From CAZCFB01 sp964511535 (GTDB taxonomy: Bacteria > Myxococcota_A > Polyangia > GCA-2747355 > CAZCFB01), in assembly GCA_964511535.1 (NCBI GenBank), contig CAZEFW010000024.1, forward strand, positions 1 through 64,000: DNA of 64,000 bases. Direction: 5' to 3'. The translations under genes and the position numbers were made by a program. Shown here in pieces: positions 1-10,075 of the stretch. Every line of letters begins with the position of its first letter. Positions within the stretch are counted from its first letter, which is position 1. The notes beneath the pieces are model-generated. The model did not search any database and was not told the DNA's origin. It saw only the letters and a program-made list of their open reading frames with translations.

Positions 1-1886
<1,886 letters not shown>

Positions 1887-1887
1887 T

Positions 1888-1904
1888 GAGGCGCTTTGCG
1901 CCTC
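1888..1904 (+). terminator. Triloop hairpin after rpoC
   Basis: Two bases after the rpoC stop the sequence GAGGCGC-ttt-GCGCCTC forms a perfect 7-bp stem with a three-base loop. No U-run follows; an array of AGGCTTG heptamers follows instead. It probably stabilises or defines the rpoC mRNA 3' end, but intrinsic termination is not assured without the T tract. Confidence 0.55.
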
Positions 1905-1932
1905 AGGCTTGAGGCTTGAGGCTTGAGGCTTG
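1905..1932 (+). repeat. Heptamer array (AGGCTTG)x4 after rpoC
   Basis: Four perfect tandem copies of AGGCTTG (read in another phase, TTGAGGC) directly abut the hairpin behind rpoC, followed by AGGGGGG. The same heptamer, with variation, follows hairpins behind rpmG, lon, the kinase at 25.6 kb, trxA and hemC. Function unknown. Confidence 0.85.
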
Positions 1933-2004
1933 AGGGGGGATCGTTGGGCTTGATCCTAATAGAAAGATCGGGCATAAATGCATGCCCTTTGATGGAGAAT
2001 TAAC

Positions 2005-2166
2005 ATGGCAGTTCGCGAAAAGATCAGGATGATTTCCGAGGCCGGGACCGGCTACTTCTACACCACCACCAAGAACAAGCGCACCACGCCAGACAAGCTG
2101 CGCATGAAGAAATACGACCCCAAGGTCCGCCGGCACGTTTGGTTCAAGGAAGGGAAGATCAAATAA
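2005..2166 (+). CDS. rpmG: 50S ribosomal protein L33
   Basis: A 53-residue basic protein of the usual L33 length, with the conserved YTTTKNKRTTPDKL and KKYDPKVRRHVWFKE segments. It belongs to the cysteine-free L33 class, because the zinc-binding CxxC pairs are absent. The ATG follows a GGAG sequence about ten bases upstream. The gene lies alone between rpoC and convergent lon. The more usual neighbours of rpmG (rpmB, or secE/nusG) are not here. The stop codon lies inside a long perfect inverted repeat (2157-2187) that should terminate the transcript. Confidence 0.95.
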   Translation: MAVREKIRMISEAGTGYFYTTTKNKRTTPDKLRMKKYDPKVRRHVWFKEGKIK

Positions 2167-2187
2167 TCGCTCCGCGATTATTTGATC
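2157..2187 (+). terminator. 14-bp perfect hairpin enclosing the rpmG stop codon
   Basis: GATCAAATAATCGC at 2157-2170 pairs exactly with GCGATTATTTGATC at 2174-2187 around a TCC triloop. The left arm contains the last two codons and the stop codon of rpmG, so the right arm is an inverted copy of the gene's own 3' end. It is followed by heptamer repeats rather than a T tract. Confidence 0.7.
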
Positions 2188-2515
2188 AGGCTTGAGGCTT
2201 TGGGCTTGAGGCTTGAGGCTGAATAGTCGCCAGGAATCCTGCCGAAACTTCCGCAAAATCCAGATTTAGGCCGCGACGCGCGATAGCGCGGAGCCACCTG
2301 CTTCCTTCAAGTCTCAAGTCTAAGCCGCGACGCGCGTGGCGCGGAGCCACGCTTTCCCCTCAAGTCTCAAGTCTCAAGCCGCGACGCGCGCAGCGCGGAG
2401 CCACACTTTCCCCTCGAGCCTCAAGTCTCAAGCCGCGACGCGCGCAGCGCGGAGCCACACTTTCCCCTCAAGCCTCAAGTCTCAAGTCTAAAGCCGCGAC
2501 GCGCGGAGCGCGGCG
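2167..2515. other. 349-bp gene-free repeat region between rpmG and lon
   Basis: The interval between the convergent rpmG and lon stops holds no credible gene. It contains the rpmG hairpin, a heptamer array, about 50 bases of non-repetitive AT-richer sequence (2221-2269) and the 54-bp repeat array belonging to the lon side. Short open frames here encode only repeat-derived peptides and are rejected. Confidence 0.8.
2188..2220 (+). repeat. Degenerate heptamer array after rpmG
   Basis: Reading onward from the hairpin the units are AGGCTTG, AGGCTTT, GGGCTTG, AGGCTTG and a partial AGGCT. This is the same 7-bp family and orientation (relative to the upstream gene) as behind rpoC. Confidence 0.8.
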
Positions 2516-2516
2516 C
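2270..2516 (-). repeat. 54-bp tandem repeat array (5 units) downstream of lon
   Basis: Units begin at 2270, 2324, 2378, 2432 and 2493 with GCCGCGACGCGCG. The first three are 54 bp and the fourth is 61 bp, longer by exactly one 7-bp heptamer. The fifth is cut off by the lon stop codon. In lon orientation each unit is a GC-rich hairpin (GCTCCGCGC...GCGCG) followed by TTGAGAC/TTGAGGC heptamers and GGGGAAAGTGTG. There are no unique spacers, so this is not a CRISPR. Confidence 0.85.
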
Positions 2517-4906
2517 TACATGGGCGGGTTGTGTACTGAGTCCGGCGCGGGCGCGGGCTTCTTTTTGGCGGGCTTCTTCTTCAGCGGCCGCAGCGCGTGC
2601 TCCAGCGCTTCCTCGATGGTCGCCACCGGGATCAGCTCCAGGTCGTCCTGGATCTCCTGAGGCACGTCCACCAGATCCTTCTCGTTGCGCTTCGGGATCA
2701 GCACCCGCTTGAGCCCGGCGCGATGGGCTGCCAGCACCTTCTCCTTTACCCCGCCCACCGGCATCACCAGCCCCCGCAGGGAGATCTCGCCGGTCATGGC
2801 GATGTCGTCGGCGATGCAGCGCCCTGACAGCAGCGATACCAGGCTGGTGACCATGGTCACGCCAGCTGAGGGGCCGTCCTTGCGGATGGCGCCGGCCGGC
2901 ACATGGATGTGCAGGTCGGACTTGGCGAAGAAGTCACGCTCGAGCCCGAGGGCGGAGGCCTTGGAGCGCGCGAAGGTGAGGGCCGCCTGGGCCGACTCCT
3001 TCATCACATCGCCCAGCTGTCCGGACAGGATCAGGCGGCCGGTCCCCTTCATGCGGGTGGCCTCGATGAACAGGATCTGCCCGCCGGTGGGCGTCCAGGC
3101 CAGGCCAGTGGCCACGCCAGGGATCTCCGTGCGCTCCGCGGTCTCCGGGAAGAAGCTGATGGGGCCGAGGATCTCGTGCAGATCCTTCTGGTCGATGCTC
3201 TTGGGCGCTTCCTCTTCCTTGGCCACCTTGACCGCCACCCAACGAATGGTCGACGCGATCTCCCGCTCCAGGTTACGCACGCCCGCCTCGCGGGTGTAGC
3301 TGTCGATGATGCCGAGCACCGCCTCGTCCTTGACCGGGAACTGGTCCTTGGTCAGGCCATGCTCGTCCACCTGCTTCGGGATCAGGTGCCGCCTGGCGAT
3401 GTGCAGCTTCTCGTTGCGGGTGTAGCCGGGCAGCTCGAGGATCTCGAGCCGGTCCTTGAGGGCCGGCGGGATCGGGTCGATCTCGTTGGCCGTGGCGAAG
3501 AACAGCACCTGGGACAGGTCGAACGCCACCTCCAGGAAGTGATCGGAGAACTGGTTGTTCTGCTCCGGATCGAGCACCTCGAGCAGCGCCGACGAGGGGT
3601 CTCCCCGGAAGTCGCTGCCCAGCTTGTCGATCTCGTCCAGCACGAACACCGGGTTTCGCGTCCCGGCGCGGCGGATGCTCTGCAGGATGCGGCCGGGCAG
3701 GGCGCCGACGTAGGTGCGACGGTGACCGCGGATCTCGGCCTCGTCTCTCACGCCGCCCAGCGAGGCGCGCACGAACTTGCGCCCCAGGGCCCGGGCCACC
3801 GAGCGGCCCGTGGAGGTCTTGCCCACTCCAGGGGGGCCCACCAGGCACAGGATCGGGCCCTTCTTGTCAGGCTTCAGCTTGCGCACGGCCAGGTACTCGA
3901 TGATGCGCTTCTTGACCTTCTCCAGGCCGTAGTGGTCCTCGTCGAGGATGCGGCGCGCCCGCTCCAGGTCGAGGTGGTCCTCGGTGGCGTTGTTCCAGGG
4001 CAGCTCCACGAGCCACTCGAGGTAGGTCCGCGTCACCGTGTACTCGGGCGACTGTGAGGGGATCTGCCGCAGCCGCATCAGCTGCTTGTGGGCGACCTCC
4101 TCCGCCTCGGGCGGCAGCCCCGCCTCGGAGATGCGCTCCTCGAACTCGGCGGCCTCGTCCTCTTCGTCTCCATCGCCGAGCTCGTCCTGGATGGCCCGCA
4201 TTCGCTGGCGCAGCATTGCCTCGCGCTGGTGCTTGCCCATCTCGGCCCGCACGTGAGAGTCGATGTGCTCCTTGACCTTGTGCGACTCCAGCGCCCGGTG
4301 CAGCCGCAGCAGCACCTCGCGCAGCCGCTCGGGCACGTCCAGGATGTTGAGGACCTCCATCTTCTCTGCCAGGCCGTCCTCCATGGTGGAGGCGGCCACG
4401 TCGGCCACCTGGCCCGGCAGCCGCACCTGCTCCAGCAGGGTGGCGGCCTCGTCCGGGATGTCCGGGGAGATGCTGATGAGCTGCTTGGCAGAGTCCTTGA
4501 CCGCCATGGCCAGCCCATGGGCCTCCACGTCCTTGGTCCCGGTCTCCGGCACGCGCTCGAAGGTGCCCCAGCTGACGCCGTCCTCGTCCTCGACGGAGAG
4601 CAGCCGGATGCGGCTCACGCCCCGCGCGACGAGGGTGGCGCGCGAGGAGGAGACCCGCATCACCCGCATGGTCTCGGCCTCGACGCCGAGCGGGAAAATG
4701 TCAGTAATCCCGGGGTCGTCCATCTCTGCGACGGTCTGCGTGCAGAAGGCGATGCGGTCGATCTTCTTCTGCTCCACCAGCTTCAGGGCGGCCATGGATT
4801 TTTCACGGCCCACGTCGATGGGCATCACGACGCCCGGGAAGAAGACGATATTCCTCAGCGGGATCAGGGGCAGGCGCACGGTCGAGCTGTTCTCGATTGG
4901 GGGCAT
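2516..4906 (-). CDS. lon: ATP-dependent protease Lon
   Basis: LonA-type AAA+ serine protease that degrades misfolded and regulatory proteins in the cytosol. Domains in order are an N-terminal substrate-binding domain (LPLIPLRNIVFFPG), the AAA+ module with Walker A GPPGVGKTS, Walker B VFVLDEIDKL and sensor FFATANEIDPIP, and the protease domain. The Ser680-Lys723 dyad (KDGPSAGVT and GGVKEKVLAAH) is nearly at the E. coli positions (679/722). The 796-residue start chosen here has an AGAGGA about ten bases before the ATG; a GTG at 4930 would add eight residues and lacks a ribosome site. The C-terminus has a Lys/Pro-rich tail. A likely promoter lies at 4972-4999. A five-unit repeat array follows the stop codon. 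Confidence 0.97.
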   Translation of the reverse strand: MPPIENSSTVRLPLIPLRNIVFFPGVVMPIDVGREKSMAALKLVEQKKIDRIAFCTQTVAEMDDPGITDIFPLGVEAETMRVMRVSSSRATLVARGVSRIRLLSVEDEDGVSWGTFERVPETGTKDVEAHGLAMAVKDSAKQLISISPDIPDEAATLLEQVRLPGQVADVAASTMEDGLAEKMEVLNILDVPERLREVLLRLHRALESHKVKEHIDSHVRAEMGKHQREAMLRQRMRAIQDELGDGDEEDEAAEFEERISEAGLPPEAEEVAHKQLMRLRQIPSQSPEYTVTRTYLEWLVELPWNNATEDHLDLERARRILDEDHYGLEKVKKRIIEYLAVRKLKPDKKGPILCLVGPPGVGKTSTGRSVARALGRKFVRASLGGVRDEAEIRGHRRTYVGALPGRILQSIRRAGTRNPVFVLDEIDKLGSDFRGDPSSALLEVLDPEQNNQFSDHFLEVAFDLSQVLFFATANEIDPIPPALKDRLEILELPGYTRNEKLHIARRHLIPKQVDEHGLTKDQFPVKDEAVLGIIDSYTREAGVRNLEREIASTIRWVAVKVAKEEEAPKSIDQKDLHEILGPISFFPETAERTEIPGVATGLAWTPTGGQILFIEATRMKGTGRLILSGQLGDVMKESAQAALTFARSKASALGLERDFFAKSDLHIHVPAGAIRKDGPSAGVTMVTSLVSLLSGRCIADDIAMTGEISLRGLVMPVGGVKEKVLAAHRAGLKRVLIPKRNEKDLVDVPQEIQDDLELIPVATIEEALEHALRPLKKKPAKKKPAPAPDSVHNPPM

Positions 4907-4971
4907 GTCTTTTATGTCCTCTGGGGCCACGGTGTAGATGGCGCCGGGGCCCCGGTCTCACAAGAGTCTAC

Positions 4972-4999
4972 AACGTAGTCACGATGCGGGCACCGTCAA
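4972..4999 (-). promoter_or_regulatory. Candidate sigma-70-type promoter of lon
   Basis: On the minus strand TTGACG (4994-4999) and TACGTT (4972-4977) are separated by 16 bp, about 60 bases upstream of the chosen lon start. The -35 match is good and the -10 match moderate. No clear heat-shock promoter was recognised. Confidence 0.4.
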
Positions 5000-5007
5000 T
5001 GGTACGG

Positions 5008-6306
5008 CTACTGCTGGGCCATTATGCGCAGAACCTTGTCCTTCGGATTGCACGTGCCGTGGTCGTCGCAATTGCTGGTGGTGACGTACAGGTGGCCGTC
5101 TGGACCCAGCTCAAGGGCCCGAAGCCGGCCGTAAGCTGCCGTTGTGTCCCCTTGCAAGTAAACCTCCTGGCCGACCACCTTCCGCGGATTGGTCGGGTCG
5201 AACTGCAGCCGAACCAGCGCTTTTTGCCCGAGGCTGGCCATGATCACGCTCCCCTTCCAGCCCGGGATCTTGTCCCCGCCGTAGTAGACGATGGATCCCG
5301 GCGGAACCGCGTCATTCCAGGAGATGGAGGGGGGCAGCTTGCCGGCCGCTGTCTTGCAGCCGGAGATGTCGGGCCAGCCGAGATCGTCCTTGAGCTGGGC
5401 CAGGGTGACCTCGTCCTGGCCGGTGCCGTTGTGCTCACCGCTGGGGCCGTGGTCCGCCACGTAGATCGCCTTCGGCGAGAGGAAGTCGAATCCCTGGCTG
5501 TTGCGGATGCCGGTCAGCGCCACCAGGCTCCCCGGCCACGGGTTATCAGCCGGCACCTTGCCAAGGTCGGTCATACGCAGCAGCTTGCCAGCCAGGGTCT
5601 TGAGGTCGCCGCCATTTTTGGGCGTGTTGGCGTCGCCGGTGCTGAGGTAGAGCATGCCATCGGCGCCGAAGCGCATGCGGCCACCGTTGTGGAAGAACCC
5701 GGCGGGGATCTTGTCCAGGATCACCCGATCAAGGGTGGCGCTGGTCAGGTCCTGGCTCAGCTTGTAGCGCGCGACCCTGTTTTGCGGCTCGGGCTGCGTG
5801 TCGTGAGTGTAATGGATGTAGAAGTAGCGGTTGGCGCTGAACTTCGGGTGCAGCACGATGCCGTGCAAGCCCTGGCCAGTGGCCTTGGGCGGGGTGGGGG
5901 TTTTGACCGTCAGCACCGGCTTTGTCTGAAGCTTGCCCGCCTTGATGAGGCGCACATGTCCGGCCATCTCGGTCACGAGCAAGTCATCCTTGGACAGGAA
6001 CGCCATGGACCAGGGGATCTCGAGCCCCGAGGCCACCGTCTCGACCTTGAGCTTGGTCTTGCCGGCCGGTCCCACGCCGGCGTCGACCCACCTGCAGGTG
6101 GGGGGCGGCAGGGAGTGCTGGTCGGGCCCTCCAGCGTCAGGAACGCTGTCCGCGCCCGGGGAAGTGTCGGCCGTCGACCCGCTGTCCGGAACGCCGGCAT
6201 CCATGCCAGCGGCGTCAATGGAAGGGGCGGGCCCGTCGTCCGAGCAGCCGGCGCTCTGTGCCAGCGTCAACAGAATGATCAGGAGCCTTGCGGTTTGATG
6301 GGGCAT
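5008..6306 (-). CDS. PQQ-dependent sugar dehydrogenase family lipoprotein
   Basis: A 432-residue exported protein of the soluble glucose/sorbosone dehydrogenase (six-bladed beta-propeller) family, which oxidises sugars using pyrroloquinoline quinone. It has a lipoprotein signal peptide with lipobox SAGC (Cys21), a Pro/Asp/Gly-rich linker to about residue 60, then the propeller. Family motifs seen are GLEIPWSMAFL, GQGLHGIVLHPKF, MLYLSTGDAN, GGDLKTLAGKLLR, GIRNSQGF and VADHGPSGEHNGTGQDEV. The substrate cannot be told from sequence. The gene stands alone; AGGA precedes the ATG by about seven bases. PQQ biosynthesis genes are not in the window. Confidence 0.85.
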   Translation of the reverse strand: MPHQTARLLIILLTLAQSAGCSDDGPAPSIDAAGMDAGVPDSGSTADTSPGADSVPDAGGPDQHSLPPPTCRWVDAGVGPAGKTKLKVETVASGLEIPWSMAFLSKDDLLVTEMAGHVRLIKAGKLQTKPVLTVKTPTPPKATGQGLHGIVLHPKFSANRYFYIHYTHDTQPEPQNRVARYKLSQDLTSATLDRVILDKIPAGFFHNGGRMRFGADGMLYLSTGDANTPKNGGDLKTLAGKLLRMTDLGKVPADNPWPGSLVALTGIRNSQGFDFLSPKAIYVADHGPSGEHNGTGQDEVTLAQLKDDLGWPDISGCKTAAGKLPPSISWNDAVPPGSIVYYGGDKIPGWKGSVIMASLGQKALVRLQFDPTNPRKVVGQEVYLQGDTTAAYGRLRALELGPDGHLYVTTSNCDDHGTCNPKDKVLRIMAQQ

Positions 6307-6428
6307 GGGGGTTCCTCGCGCCAGGGTGACCCATTTGCCGTAGCACGGGGATGACAGCCATGCTCAGCCTCTGCGCCGATGGCGGTTGCCCCGGCGCGTG
6401 GCCAGAGGTTAGACAGGAACAGAACCCG

Positions 6429-8261
6429 ATGCCCCCTCTGCCCACAGTTTGGCCTCGACACCTGCCCCGCGCCTGGCACCTGGCGCAGGAACTCGTGATC
6501 TACCTGGCGCTCATGGCGCTGATGTGGGTCCGCGCGGTGGCCACCTGGCTGCATGGAGGGGACTTCGCCCACTTCAACATGTTGGTGGAAAGCTTCAAGG
6601 ACTTCGACCAGGGCAACTGGTGGCGGGAGGGGCCCCAGTTTCACGACCTGGAGCCGCGGCTGGGAGGCGGGTTCTACCACTGGCTGAACATGCCGGCGCG
6701 GGCGTTCTGCGAGCCGGTGGGCGGCGCCCACATGTACTACGCGCTGCTCACAATGTTGGTGATCACCCTCTGGTACTTCGCCGCGCCCTGGCAGCGCGGC
6801 CAGCGCATCCAGCGCTGGGTCAGCACCGGGGCCATGGTGCTGTTGGTGCCCTCGTTTCGCACCGTGTGCGAGAACATGACCGTCGCCGCGCTGCTGGCAG
6901 TGCCGCTCTACATCCTGGTCTGGCGCGGGCTGCGGAGCCGCAGCGCCGGCCTCTTCCTGGCCGCCGGCGCGCTGCTGGGCGTGACGATACAGGTGCACCT
7001 GCTGGCCGTCAGCCTCGGGCTCGCGGTGGCCCTGGCCGTGGCCCATGGGCGGCACCAAACGCTCCGCCGCCTGGCCGCCCTGGCGCTGGGGCCGGCCCTG
7101 CTGTTCGGGCTCACGGCGGTGATGGTGGAGGCGCGCCCCGGGCAGGGCATCGTCCTGACCATCGCCGACTACATCCGCGACAACTTCTCCGCCCGGCACT
7201 TCATGGCCAACATGTTCTACACCGGCCTCCACCCCCTGGCGCTGGCGGGGATCCCGCTGGCAGCCTGGTCCCTCTGGCGGCGTCGCCACGACCATGTCGC
7301 CGCGGCCCTGGAGCTGGCCTGGCTGCTGGTGGCGTTTACCCTGGTCAACCTCGGGCTGGCCTGCATCGAGAGCGGGCAGCCGCTGCCCCAGGGGTTCGAC
7401 CGGCAGATCCACTTCAAGCACGCCATGTTGATTCCTGCCTGTGCCCTGCTGGCCGCCCGCGGGGTGAGCTGGCCAGTGGGGCTGGCCCTGCGTCGCGTGC
7501 CGCGCCTGCCGGGGCATGGCATCCTGCTGCCGGCGCTGGCGTTGGCGGTGATCGGGGTGCTCCTCATGGGCCAGGGCGCCAGGCTGTCCCGGCTCCTGGC
7601 CGGGATGGACAAGGAGCAGGAGTGCGCCTTCCCCGGCTGCGCCTCCAGCAGCCAGGACCTGTACCGCATGAGCCAGCGCATCGGGCAGCTCGGGCTACAC
7701 ATCCACGACGGGCCGGTGGAGGTGCACGGGCTGGTTGAAGAGGACGTTGACGCGCTGATCTACTGGCGGCAGACCTGCCGGCTCAGGGCGCGGCCGTCCC
7801 TCCAGCGGCCCACGCGCCATGTGGCGGTCAGCCTGCCCCTGCGTGGCTTCGACGCCCGGCAGATCCGCGGCATCCACGCGCACCAGAAATACTGGCTGGT
7901 GGACGGCGTCCTGCCCTCCGGCGACCCGGAGCGGCTCGGCGGCGGACGGTACCGGTTCTCCCTCCACCCTGGCGCCGATCCTGGGGGCCTGCTGCTGGTC
8001 TACCTGGTGGGCAACGCCCCCGCCTCGAAGGCGCTGACCGTGACCATCGGGCGCGGCGAGCGCGAGGTCCGGGCGCTGGCCATCCGCCCCTCCAATACGG
8101 AACCCCAGGAGGACTACCACGCCGTGTCGGCCATCTTCGACCTGAGCAAGCTCCCGCCATCACCCGGGCTGTTGAGCATGGCCGTCAGCGGGTTCGTCCC
8201 GGATCGTCAGCCAGCCCTGGTCTCGCTGGTAAGGGCGCCAGCGGCTCAGCGGCAGAGGTAG
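6429..8261 (+). CDS. Polytopic membrane protein, GT-C glycosyltransferase-like
   Basis: A 610-residue protein with about ten hydrophobic segments in the first two-thirds and a soluble, probably extracytoplasmic, C-terminal part (from about residue 430). An acidic residue in the first large loop (WLHGGDFAHFN, after the first membrane helix) and the general layout resemble GT-C lipid-linked sugar transferases. I could not place it in a named family. The ATG at 6429 has AGGA ten bases upstream; an ATG at 6351 would add 26 residues with a poor hydrophobic profile. The 3' end overlaps the convergent nucleotidase gene by 16 bp. Confidence 0.6.
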   Translation: MPPLPTVWPRHLPRAWHLAQELVIYLALMALMWVRAVATWLHGGDFAHFNMLVESFKDFDQGNWWREGPQFHDLEPRLGGGFYHWLNMPARAFCEPVGGAHMYYALLTMLVITLWYFAAPWQRGQRIQRWVSTGAMVLLVPSFRTVCENMTVAALLAVPLYILVWRGLRSRSAGLFLAAGALLGVTIQVHLLAVSLGLAVALAVAHGRHQTLRRLAALALGPALLFGLTAVMVEARPGQGIVLTIADYIRDNFSARHFMANMFYTGLHPLALAGIPLAAWSLWRRRHDHVAAALELAWLLVAFTLVNLGLACIESGQPLPQGFDRQIHFKHAMLIPACALLAARGVSWPVGLALRRVPRLPGHGILLPALALAVIGVLLMGQGARLSRLLAGMDKEQECAFPGCASSSQDLYRMSQRIGQLGLHIHDGPVEVHGLVEEDVDALIYWRQTCRLRARPSLQRPTRHVAVSLPLRGFDARQIRGIHAHQKYWLVDGVLPSGDPERLGGGRYRFSLHPGADPGGLLLVYLVGNAPASKALTVTIGRGEREVRALAIRPSNTEPQEDYHAVSAIFDLSKLPPSPGLLSMAVSGFVPDRQPALVSLVRAPAAQRQR

Positions 8262-10075
8262 CGCACCGGCGCCTTGCCCGCGTGGCAGGGGCCGTCTTCC
8301 AGCACCAGCTGCGGCGCGGCCCTGGAGATCACCGGGTCCGCCTCGCTGTTGATGGGGCGCTTCTCCGCGGCCAGGAACGCCTCCACTGCCCCCCGCACCG
8401 TGCCCTCGGGGAGCACGGCCTTGCGCTCGGCCGGGACCTTCTTCAGCACCTTGCCCAGCCCATCGCCGCCGGCCAGCAGGAAGTCCGACAGCACCACCGT
8501 GTAGAGCCTGTCCGTCTCCAGGGCCTTGCCGTCCTGGTGCTGCACTGCGAGCACCGTGGGCGGACGGCCGCAGCGCACGGTGAGCCGCAGCCCCGCCACC
8601 TGGAAGATGTCGCCGCGGTGGTCCTTGCCCGCGTCCAGCAGCTCTCGCAGCTGCGACGGCGTCACCTTCACCGTGGCCAGCCGGTTCTCGAAGGGCAGCG
8701 CGCTGTAGAGCTGGCCGTAGGTCACCGGCCCGGCGGGGAGATCGGCCCGCACCGCCCGGGGGTTGAGGATGGCGAAGTCAGCCCCGGGCACCGCGAGGAG
8801 CATGGCCCGGGCGGCCAGCATGCCAGGCCCGGACGCGCCCGCCAGGCTGTGCAGCAGGGGCCGGGCCACCTGGCCCAGCACCCGCCCGGCGGTCTCTGCG
8901 ATTTCGGCCTGGAAGCCCGCCACGATCTTTTTCAGGACGGCGATGTCAGCCTGGCGTCTCGTGAGCAATGGGTTCGGCTTGACTGCCGCGGCCGGCCCGG
9001 CGGCGGAGGCGTCGCACCCGTCGGTGTCCTCGAACACGTCGCGGCACACCGGGAACGGCGGCAGCGCCTCGGTGCCCGCGGGCAGGACCTCCCCGGTGGG
9101 CATCGCCACGCGGATCTGGATCCGCCCCACCGCCACGCCCCGGCTGCACGCCTCGCTCACCACCACCCCCTTGTAACGATGCCAGATGCCCTTGTGGCCG
9201 TGGCCCAGGACCACCGCGTCCACGAGACCCGGCGGGAGCTGGTCCAGCACCTGCGAGAACATCTCGCCGCGGCAGGACCCTGGCTCGCGGCCCTGGCAAC
9301 CGCCGTCCGCGTGGGCCAGCAGCACGACGACATGCGCCCCCTGCTTGCGCAGCGCCTTGGCCTCGCGCACGGCCGCCGGCAACATGGGCCCAAACCGCAG
9401 CCCCTCCACGATGCCGGCCATGGTCACCTTGGGCGTCGTGGGCGTACTCAGGCCGACGATACCCACCCGCACGCCGCCCCGCTCCAGCAGGACCGAGCGC
9501 CGCAGGTTGGGCCACCCGGGCGTCGCGCCCCCGGCTGTGGTGATGTTGGCGGCCAGCAGCGGGAAGGGGACCTCCGCCGCCCAGGCCTTCAGCGCCCCGC
9601 GCAGGTCTTTCGCGTCAGCGCCGGCAGCAGGGCCGAAGTCGAACTCGTGGTTGCCCACGGCCGCGGCGTCGTAGCGCATGGCGGTCATCAGGTCCCGCAT
9701 GGGCTGCCCCTGGAACTGGTTGGACAGGAGCGTGCCCTGCATGAAGTCCCCGGCGTCCAGCAGGATGGTGGGCCCGGAGGCCCGGGCGCGGAGCTCGGCC
9801 ACGGTGGCGGCCAGCGCCAGCGCGCCGCCGACCCTGAACTTGCGGGGCGGCTGCCCGGGGGTGTGCAGCACCAGCGGCTCGAGCTGGCCGTGGAGGTCGT
9901 TGGTGAAGAGGATGGTGAGGGTCGTGGCGCGCGTGGCCGCCGGGGGATTCCCCCGCGGCGCGGGCTTCGGCGCCGGGCAGGCGGTGAGCAGGAGCAGCAG
10001 CGGCGGGAGGAGCCTCCACGCCCGGCGGCGGCGGTGGCCGCCGGGGATCCGGCGCGAGATCAGAACAACAGGCAA
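8246..10075 (-). CDS. UshA-like 5'-nucleotidase / 2',3'-cyclic phosphodiesterase lipoprotein
   Basis: A periplasm-facing metallophosphatase of the UshA/CpdB family that removes phosphate from nucleotides. The N-terminal calcineurin-like domain shows the dinuclear metal motifs FTNDLHGQLEP, DAGDFMQGT, VGNHEFDFG, LLAHADGG and VLGHGHKG. The C-terminal substrate domain has NPRAVRADLPAG and YSALPFENRL. The signal peptide is Arg-rich, then LLPPLLLLL, with lipobox LTAC. No good ATG exists. A TTG at 10075 has AAGG just upstream and gives 609 residues. An in-frame CTG at 10063 overlaps the TGA of the upstream gene. A GTG at 10153 would run 94 bp into that gene and push the signal peptide inward. The gene is probably co-transcribed with, and translationally coupled to, the CARDB lipoprotein. 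Confidence 0.88.
   Translation of the reverse strand: MPVVLISRRIPGGHRRRRAWRLLPPLLLLLTACPAPKPAPRGNPPAATRATTLTILFTNDLHGQLEPLVLHTPGQPPRKFRVGGALALAATVAELRARASGPTILLDAGDFMQGTLLSNQFQGQPMRDLMTAMRYDAAAVGNHEFDFGPAAGADAKDLRGALKAWAAEVPFPLLAANITTAGGATPGWPNLRRSVLLERGGVRVGIVGLSTPTTPKVTMAGIVEGLRFGPMLPAAVREAKALRKQGAHVVVLLAHADGGCQGREPGSCRGEMFSQVLDQLPPGLVDAVVLGHGHKGIWHRYKGVVVSEACSRGVAVGRIQIRVAMPTGEVLPAGTEALPPFPVCRDVFEDTDGCDASAAGPAAAVKPNPLLTRRQADIAVLKKIVAGFQAEIAETAGRVLGQVARPLLHSLAGASGPGMLAARAMLLAVPGADFAILNPRAVRADLPAGPVTYGQLYSALPFENRLATVKVTPSQLRELLDAGKDHRGDIFQVAGLRLTVRCGRPPTVLAVQHQDGKALETDRLYTVVLSDFLLAGGDGLGKVLKKVPAERKAVLPEGTVRGAVEAFLAAEKRPINSEADPVISRAAPQLVLEDGPCHAGKAPVRYLCR

Noticed and set aside
1903..2256. 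Minus-strand frame rich in SLKPQA repeats
   Set aside because: The peptide repeats come from the AGGCTTG heptamers read in frame; the region includes rpmG in the other direction.
2270..2516. Possible CRISPR array (regular repeats)
   Set aside because: Units follow each other without variable spacers, the hairpin part is always repeated with the heptamers, and no cas genes are present. The same holds for 22367-22499 and 16407-16498.
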